This document shows positions 57,520-64,000 of a DNA stretch of 64,000 bases, in pieces. Position 1 is the first letter of the stretch, and the number at the start of each line of letters is the position of its first letter. Origin of the DNA: Protula sp. h YS-2021 (lineage: Eukaryota; Annelida; Polychaeta; Sabellida; Serpulidae); NCBI GenBank assembly GCA_949752745.1, contig OX457028.1:26231458-26295457 (forward strand). The letters run 5' to 3'. Under the pieces are notes generated by a model, which did not search any database, had not been told where the DNA came from, and saw only the letters and a list, made by a program, of their open reading frames with translations. The translations under genes and the position numbers were made by a program.

Positions 57520-58246
57520 TGATTTCGTTAAACTTCAGGAATGGGCAGATAAATGGCAAATTTAGTGTGAAAAAAGTGCAAAATAATTCGATTTACCAAA
57601 AGAAAAAGAAGAAAAAAGACTATATATACAGTACATATACTGTACTGTATGAAGTAGCTATCGTCAGACAGAGTAACTCGAAGAAGTTTGTTCGTGCAAT
57701 TATCGCATGATTATTTTGGACAATAAACTTACATTCAGCGAGCAGATTTTAAACATTGATATGCCGGTCGAAATCCCAAATCCTGTGACATAAAGCCGAA
57801 GGAAACTGCATGTCATGACCTCGTCAGATCTTGCCTAGAATATGCCTCATCGCATGCAGTCTCTAAACCCCGCGCATCATATATCAGATTGAACTTGCTA
57901 CAAAGATGCTACACAATTTGTTCTGGGAGATTACAAGTGTCTTTAAAATTTATAACGTCTTGAAATGGCACACAGGGCTTTATACCATGTAATCCTCTTT
58001 TACAAAGTTCATTCTGTAACGCCTCGATGCCTGATGTGCTCTCTTCGTCTCACCACCTAACTGGATACTTCTACTTACATCGTTATCATTTCTACCCGAG
58101 AACAATTTCATCTGTGGAAGCAGCTCCCATTTGATATTCGCCTGGCAACATCACTCTCGTTTAAGCAAAGAGCCGAACGTTCAATTGCAATCTCACAGTG
58201 GGTGCCCAACACGGAAACATTTCATTTCAAAGCGCATTGCTTTTAG
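57520..58246 (+). pseudogene. non-LTR reverse transcriptase C-terminal remnant
   Basis: Begins LQNDFVKLQEWADKWQI then a stop; continues in shifted frames as LDNKLTFSEQILN, LVRSCLEYASSHAV and LLQRCYTICSGRL, ending LPFDIRLATSLSFKQRAERS to a TAG at 58246. These match the thumb/connection region of jockey/CR1-type reverse transcriptases (LQ-DLxxLxxWxxxW, (V/L)RPxLEYAS-VW). Multiple stops and frameshifts. Confidence 0.82.
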
Positions 58247-58719
58247 TCTTATTTTAAACTGCAACTGCACAATTATAGTCAAAGTTTGATGTTGGGTGTT
58301 TAGATCTGCACTGTGAATGTTGCTCCAAATCCTGTATTAATGTATTACACGGCGCCTCACCGCGGCTTTCATTCCATGGATGTGTTTCTACAATACATGA
58401 TGTTAACATCATGTCTTTATCGGCCACCTAATGTGCACTGATTATGCAGAAAAAAAGAAGTATTTACGTATGCAGAACAACAGCACGGAGTAACCAGAAG
58501 GGGTCATATCTTTACTACCAAGGGGTTTAAAAGTATTTAAGTTTCCGCATTTGGAAGATATCATAGGAGGGCCACACTGTTATCCAGATTGTATGATAGT
58601 GGCTATATCTTTAACACTAAGGGGTTCAAGAGTATTTAAATTTCCTGAGTAAATAGTCATATTTCTATATAAACCCCAGCAAACTTGCTGCAGCCAACAT
58701 TCACCAAGAATTTGCAATA
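58247..58719. other. intergenic
   Basis: Contains two copies of AAGGGGTT(T/C)AA-AGTATTTAA-TTTCC (58520 and 58620). No gene. Confidence 0.4.
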
Positions 58720-60130
58720 ATGGAAGTTGTGAAGAATAACAGAGGAGGCACTAAACTGTGTGTTTCTTGATTCACCTAAAGCTGAAAAACAAGAAGAAAA
58801 CCTCATTTAGATGGGACTGCTCACAACGTCGGCGCTACAGTTACACGGAATCCGTGATTACCGATGTCGAGGTCAAGGAGGTGAAGCAGCAAACCGAGCA
58901 CAGCCATGACCCTGTTAGCGTGGCTGCTGGTCCAGGTGAAAGAGGCAGTCAAAGAGAGGTCCCCATCAAGCCGAGAAAAGACTCCACCATCCTCAGCCAG
59001 GAGTTGCTAAGGACGGAGCTCGCCGCATATGCCGATCTGCCTGGCACGGAAACCATGCGACGTTTGATTCGAAAATACAGGCGAGGTGCTCTGCCAAAAG
59101 AACCTGCCACTGCTGCTGATATTGAGCTCCCAATAGAGTACACGAAGACGGTGCGAGTCCTCAGCAGCTCCGTATTTGTGATAATAAGGGTGCTGAAGGA
59201 AATGGCAGAATGCCAATCTGTGCAACTGACCACGGTCTGCGCCAGTTGTGCCGTGCAAAGAACTGGTTCATGTACGGCACATTTAAAAGCTGTCCACGCC
59301 CGTTTCAGCAGATGTACGTCATTCGCGTTCCATTGGAGGCATGACCGCTATCTATGCATATTTGCCCAGAAAGACTTCTGCCATCTGTGAGGAGTGTTTG
59401 CAGGTGATAATCATGCAGTGTACAAACCGAGGCTACGACCTTGACCCCAACGGCGTACTGGTCGATTTTGAGGTGGCGGTGTCAAATGCTGTACGTGATA
59501 TCCGTGGCAGTCTGGAGAAAGATTCAGGAATTATGCCTCTCAAACCTGTACAAAAGAAAGAGCAGAATTTCGTACAATCGCTTGTCAAGTAAGTGCTCTA
59601 GCACTCTTACCAGTCAGTGACGTCCCCAATGGTATAACGCTTCTGAGGGAAAAGCTGCCAGAGGAAACGAATAGGGTCCAAGAGCTCCTCGACTACTTCG
59701 ATGGGGCATGCGTGTCCGGCAGCTACCGCCAGGTCCAAGCCCCTGCCACAGATCCTAACTCGACCCCACCAGCGATGCGTTTTCGGCGCATACCTGTCCA
59801 TTACGAGCCGGAGGTATGGAACCAGCTCATTACCACACTACAGGACGGCGATCGTATCAGTAACTGGTACGAAGACTGGAACAATGCGTTCCGGACTATG
59901 GTAGGACACGAATACCCATCGCTATCGAGTGCCTGCAGCAGGATGTTACCGTCGCGCTCACTCACATTGAGCAATCTGCCCGGGGCCAGCCACCCACAAA
60001 GCACCGCCGCCACGAAGAAACTATCCGTTTACAAAACCGCCTAAAGAGGATTTGCCGTCCCCGAGCAAGCGGCGAGATACCATTATCCCAAGCCCTCTAT
60101 GGCCTTGGACACAACGTGCACCTGTGTTGA
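58720..60130 (+). pseudogene. FLYWCH-MULE transposase pseudogene
   Basis: At least three frameshifts break a Mutator-like transposase. The first segment has a FLYWCH-like finger (NNRGGTKLC, KTSFRWDCSQRRR, TEHSHDP). The second (59222-59594) reads CRAKNWFMYGTFKSCPRPFQ, then AIYAYLPRKTSA and GVLVDFEVAVSNAVRD. The third (from 59596) reads LALLPVSDVPNG, LLDYFDGACVSG, NWYEDWNNAFRTMVGHEYPS. In the family the first catalytic Asp lies in W-x-x-D-G-T-F; here it is Tyr (TAC at 59273-59275). The second Asp (VDFE) and the Glu of the NWYEDWNNAF motif remain. GC content is higher than its surroundings, suggesting a fairly recent arrival. Terminal repeats not found. Confidence 0.88.
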
Positions 60131-61433
60131 ATTTTAACGTTATGCGTGAACTGTGATCATAAACTGTATATGTGTTTATAAGCAAGGGAGGGGGGGGGGG
60201 GGCTTTAGTACTAGTCTGCCGAAATAGGAGGGGGTTTCGGGGGGGGGCTTTTCGCCGGGGGGGGGGGGGGGCTTTAGTCCAGCGGTGTTTCTTTATCCAC
60301 CAATTTTACACTGAATATTTGGCGAATATGTAGATTTGGTAACCTATAGCTGTGAGAAGCTGATCCGTATTTCTGGCTCTCAGGTCCCTCCATTGCGAAT
60401 CGCATCTTGCAGCAAGGAAATTTACAACCCGAAATTGTTAATATTCCAGTCTTTCGCTGGTATTAAGACGTCTCGAGTTTCTGCGAGTAACAAGGTATGG
60501 GTAAGCCATCTTAACGGTCTTACAATCAAGTTGGGGTCTTCATAGGGTTCGAAAGTTGTTGTAAATTGTTCAGATAATGTACACATTATTCACGTTCAAA
60601 TGCCGTACACATTATTAATGAATTTTGTGATCTTCAAAGATCTTGTCAAAAAGTGCACAAAGAAATGCAATTAAGAGTTGGCAATCCGCGTGTTTTTGCT
60701 TTGAAATGTATTTATATCGACTGGCTGTTTCTTTGTAGCGATGACAATATGAAACGTTTTCTTCACGTTTCCGGTTTTATTTTGACTTTTTTACGGATCC
60801 AGTTGGACACGCCTTACTGAAAAAATGTTACGTGAATGTTTTTTATACATATTTGAAAAAGATTTTAAATACCGTTCAGACCGTAAAGATTTCCAAAATA
60901 CTTTGTTCTTTAAAAAAAATAGCACAGTAGCTTATAATTCTGTCAAGCCCACTAAGTAGAAACTACAAGTTTTGACAATTTCTTTATTGATTAGTAACCT
61001 GATCATTTTAGCTGAAACATTTCTTCCAACGCAGAATAATTTATTGGCAAATTAGCATGTGTTAGATCGTCATCCTAATCACGGAATTTTATTAAAGAAC
61101 GAGTTTTTGTCTTGCAAGCGTTGTTCAGGACAAGTACCCGATATTCAAACAATGCCCCCACCCCTCACCCCCAGTTCTTTAATTCCTTGCGTTTTGTCTG
61201 CCGGCCGTCACTTATATTTTATCTTAACAAGCGTTGGAAAACTTTTGAAATTTTCGTGTTGTCTGTGGCCCTTTCCATGGGTTTGTCATGTTCTGATAAA
61301 CATACCAAAACTTGCATGAACGGATTCCGAATCTGGGCTTGAGCTGATATCTTGGGAAAATGTTCACTGCCTTGTCTTTTTTTCTCCCACTCTTTAAAAT
61401 AAATAATTGGTTGTTTTATTGATGTTTCAATAG
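60131..61433. other. CENPX upstream/intron region
   Basis: G-runs at 60188-60200 and 60235-60271. The first coding exon of CENPX should lie in or before this region, but I could not identify an ATG-led exon ending at a codon boundary. Confidence 0.4.
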
Positions 61434-61485
61434 GAAACTGTAGTGAAGATCCTTCAGAAAAACTTCACGGATGAGAAGACGAAAG
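61434..61485 (+). CDS. CENPX: CENPX exon (helix 1)
   Basis: After acceptor TTTCAATAG, codons ETVVKILQKNFTDEKTK plus one base; donor G|GTATGC. Matches the first histone-fold helix and the F-x-D-(D/E)-K-T-K loop of the family. Confidence 0.88.
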
Positions 61486-63264
61486 GTATGCGCGAGTGTG
61501 ACGGTATTTACGAGTACTGTTGCTCAGGCAACAAAAAATTTAGTCAGCGGCAAGGTCAAACATAAAAAGGAGATTATTTTTTTGTCTTTGGGGCTGAAAA
61601 GAAACGAGAAAAGAGAAATACTGATCAATGTCTTCGGAAAACTGCTGAGGGAATTGGACGGCGTGTTCATGCTTTGGATGGCTCAGTACGTCAGCAGTGT
61701 GTCGCATTCAAAATAGCGCGGCATATGGCAATTACTGATTGCTCTTGTTCTATTTTATTTTGTTTTATCGTTTTATTTGCAAAAATAATCCGGACCACCA
61801 GATTTTGGCTCGGCCCACCAAGTTTTTTAGGCTCGTTGCCCGGCGGGTCTCGGCAAAAAAATCCTAAGTTTAACCCCTGAGGAAAATGTACCTTGTGAAC
61901 ACCGGAAGTCCTGGGTGGATTTAAATCAAACTTGGTGTGTGGCTTCTATATAAAAGGTTCTCGACCTGATTAGGTTTTGGTGACCTTGATCTCACTTTCA
62001 AGATCACCATGGGACTTGTTTAGGTATATAAACCAAGAAAATGAACCTTGTGAACACCATATCTCAGGAATCTCACCTACCTTACTTGTCACGTAAACTT
62101 TGTCAAATTACATTTCTGTTACTGGCTTGAATATAGTCTACAGTGATTGGGGGCCTTATATATGTATGTGGCCCCGTTTGGGCGCTGTGCCCTCTACGAT
62201 GGCTTGTTATAATCTAAAACTAACGAATAAACTGGTGACGAAATATGTAGATCTTATTGAACAGTGTTTTTAATACCGTACTGTACGATGAAAACATTGA
62301 CAATGACCTCAGTTTCAAGATAAATCTTCGAAAGGTTAAAAGGTTTTTTTTTGGCATGGAGATTGCTATTTTGGCTGTATTTCTAACGCATCTGTACAAT
62401 TGTTTTTTTTTTTTTTTTTTTTACATATTTTTGCATGTTTTTTTTTCAGTGAATGCTGATGCTGCGAGATTGGTCACGGAAGTGCTAAGAATTTTTGCTT
62501 CAGGTGTGTTAATAATATGCGAGCTATTACCGTCACATTGATACAGAATAAATGACAGTTTCAATCTTTATTGTGTTTTAAATGTAATATAATAGAAAGA
62601 AGGCTCTACTTTGGAAGCTCACTGCGACAATCGAATTGCAGTTGACCGGTAAATTTGCAAGTAGACTGTGGTACACGTAATCAATTGTGAGACCAGTTTA
62701 ATACGCAGACTATTGAGATTTTACACGAAAAAGTTTTGTTATATGTGCGTTTGTTTGTTATTTAGAGGGAGCAATACGCGCAGCAAAAGTGGCTGAGGTA
62801 AATTCTGTCTTTAAATTGGCACGTCTGTATGTAAATATAAATAGATTTTACTTGTCTAAATCTAGAAAAATAGTCAATGACGCGCTATAATATGAAAACA
62901 GATCTAAAATAATCATTAAAAGTTACTTCACTTGAATTGTTAAATAACTAGACTTATCACATATATACAATACTGAATAGAAACTGTTTTTACGACTAAA
63001 AGCAGCATAATTTCATTTTAAACGTTAAAAAGTAGGTAGATTGTATCGTAGTGTTTCATACTTCAGAAAGGTCCTGAAACTGTTGAGTGGAAAGAATCCC
63101 GTTAACAAAATAAGAAAAGTTGCCGTTTTTAAAATTGGATTTGTATGTGGAAATAGAGTAAATGTGAAGTTTCACTATGTTTTATTTTTTTCCGTTTGGC
63201 TTAAAAGAATGAAGAATCTGAAGTCGTAGAACAGGAACATTTGGAAAAGATTCTTCCTCAACTA
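61434..63264 (+). CDS. CENPX: CENP-X / MHF2 histone-fold protein (partial, 4 exons)
   Basis: Four phase-compatible exons give about 65 residues: ETVVKILQKNFTDEKTK-V, NADAARLVTEVLRIFAS-E, GAIRAAKVAE, then NEESEVVEQEHLEKILPQL. Human CENPX reads ELVSRLLHLHFKDDKTKV and ...VDQLEKVLPQLLLDF in the same order. Family role: with CENP-S it forms a histone-fold tetramer at centromeres (with CENP-T-W) and the MHF cofactor of FANCM at stalled forks. Human length is 81 aa, so only the short N-terminus and the last few residues (LLDF) are missing. Intron 1 contains an inverted family 3 element. All introns are GT-AG. Confidence 0.9.
61880..62205 (-). mobile_element. Helentron-like family 3, inverted copy
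   Basis: Reverse orientation: the right edge contains the inverse of ATAACAAGCCATC, and two core pieces with AATG(T/A)ACCTTGTGAACACC lie 153 bp apart (61885, 62038). In CENPX intron 1. Confidence 0.5.
62450..62503 (+). CDS. CENPX: CENPX exon (helix 2)
   Basis: Long pyrimidine tract and acceptor TTTTCAG, then VNADAARLVTEVLRIFAS with split codons at both ends; donor G|GTGTGT. Central histone-fold helix. Confidence 0.9.
62766..62797 (+). CDS. CENPX: CENPX exon (mini-exon)
   Basis: 32 bp after acceptor TTATTTAG, encoding EGAIRAAKVAE; donor GAG|GTAAAT. Small, but both phases fit and it continues the central helix (human VEAAVRGVRQAQAE). Confidence 0.88.
63208..63264 (+). CDS. CENPX: CENPX exon (helix 3)
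   Basis: Nineteen codons NEESEVVEQEHLEKILPQL; acceptor TTAAAAG, donor CTA|GTAAGA. LEKILPQL is the family C-terminal signature; the final exon (LLDF and stop) was not found before the window ends. Confidence 0.9.
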
Positions 63265-64000
63265 GTAAGAAATTGATATTACTTCATCAGTTTTATTGTC
63301 AGTGCTAAAGCTAGACAAAAGCCGTGTTTTAAAATTAGCAAGTTGTAAATTAGCAACATAAGATTTTAATATTTTTTTTTAAAAAGCGAAAAACAAATGT
63401 CATTTATGTCGGGTTCAAAGTATTAAAAAACTCAACTCATATATTCCGAGAAAAGAATAATCAGGTCAGTTTTCTTTACAATTAAGATGAGAAGAGGCTT
63501 TTTCTTCCTGACCTAAGTTGAACGAGATTGGAGTCCTGATCTCCTGCCGTTTCGAATGAAAGTGCATGAAATATTTGTTAAACGGTTTTTTTTTTATTTA
63601 AAAAACCTGTAAGACGTACCACGTCTTGCTGGGTTTTTTGTCTGCTGATCTCTTCTGTTTGATCCGTAATACATCGCGGTTAAAGAAGAGTTGAACTTGA
63701 TATATCCGTGCCCCTGTATTCACAAAAGTTAACTGCACGGTTAACTGTGCACTTAACAGGAAAGTTAACCTTTGTGTTTAACCGAACTGTTAACTGCCAG
63801 CTGAACAAAAGTTTTAACCTGGTATACACGACCTATTTTAAATATACCCGTGACATACTTTCACATATATCTCCTCGTTTAACGATGAGATATAGGATGT
63901 AGGACACTATTATACGAAGTCGCAAGTACGGTTGGAACTTAAGCGGCATTCGCAAACATAGACACACCCAATCCGTTGAACAAAATCTGGACTTACCGTC
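63265..64000. other. CENPX downstream intron/flank
   Basis: AT-rich. GTTAAC and GTTAACTG words cluster at 63728-63810. No last CENPX exon recognised; it may lie beyond 64000. Confidence 0.4.

Noticed and set aside
60336..60545. Possible first exon of CENPX ending ...SNK|GTATGG
   Set aside because: There is no ATG start in frame and the residues do not resemble the CENP-X N-terminus.
63640..63665. Possible last CENPX exon in a CTGCTGATCTCTTCTG stretch
   Set aside because: No acceptor AG in the right phase and the frame does not give the family ending LLDF-stop.

Overview
The window is eukaryotic. It is AT-rich, intron-rich and packed with nested transposable elements, and two bilaterian protein genes can be read through their splice sites. 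Microsatellites, tRNA-derived SINEs and many elements with tandem-repeat cores suggest a lophotrochozoan, most likely a mollusc and perhaps a bivalve. The species cannot be fixed from the sequence alone.

The dominant gene is HGS/Hrs, the ESCRT-0 subunit, on the minus strand. Sixteen coding exons from 42093 down to 14490 join in phase into 820 codons plus stop. They give VHS, FYVE, UIM, the Hrs helical/coiled-coil core and a Pro/Gln/Gly-rich tail ending in a clathrin-box motif (LISFD). The plus-strand gene at 61434-63264 is CENPX (MHF2), a histone-fold protein of the CENP-T-W-S-X and FANCM-MHF complexes; four internal exons are readable and both ends are missing. Both genes map to human 17q25.3, so the pair may be a remnant of ancient synteny.

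Layout: 1-14489 is gene-free and holds MITEs, a long inverted-repeat element, a SINE and a 139-bp satellite of 26 units without a length change, inside a Helentron-like element (5789-10191). 14490-42093 is HGS. Its intron 15 holds a 3.9-kb hAT-like nest and a deleted Tc1 copy, and its intron 5 holds SINE, MITE, hAT and Helentron-like copies. 42094-56430 is intergenic: a pair of unknown convergent ORFs, two Helentron-like units side by side, and a dense cluster of nested hAT-type elements with matching 8-bp target duplications. 56440-60130 holds degenerate RNase H, reverse transcriptase and MULE transposase remnants. 61434 to the end is CENPX.

The most interesting signal is the repeat ecology. 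Several unrelated element families share one plan: short asymmetric inverted repeats, a core of about 139-170 bp units, and a terminal hairpin. They sit beside non-autonomous hAT families that each carry a private motif repeated at both ends. The HGS locus also contains two ATG-led mini-exons that splice in phase onto the FYVE exon, and a tandemly repeated exon-intron junction.
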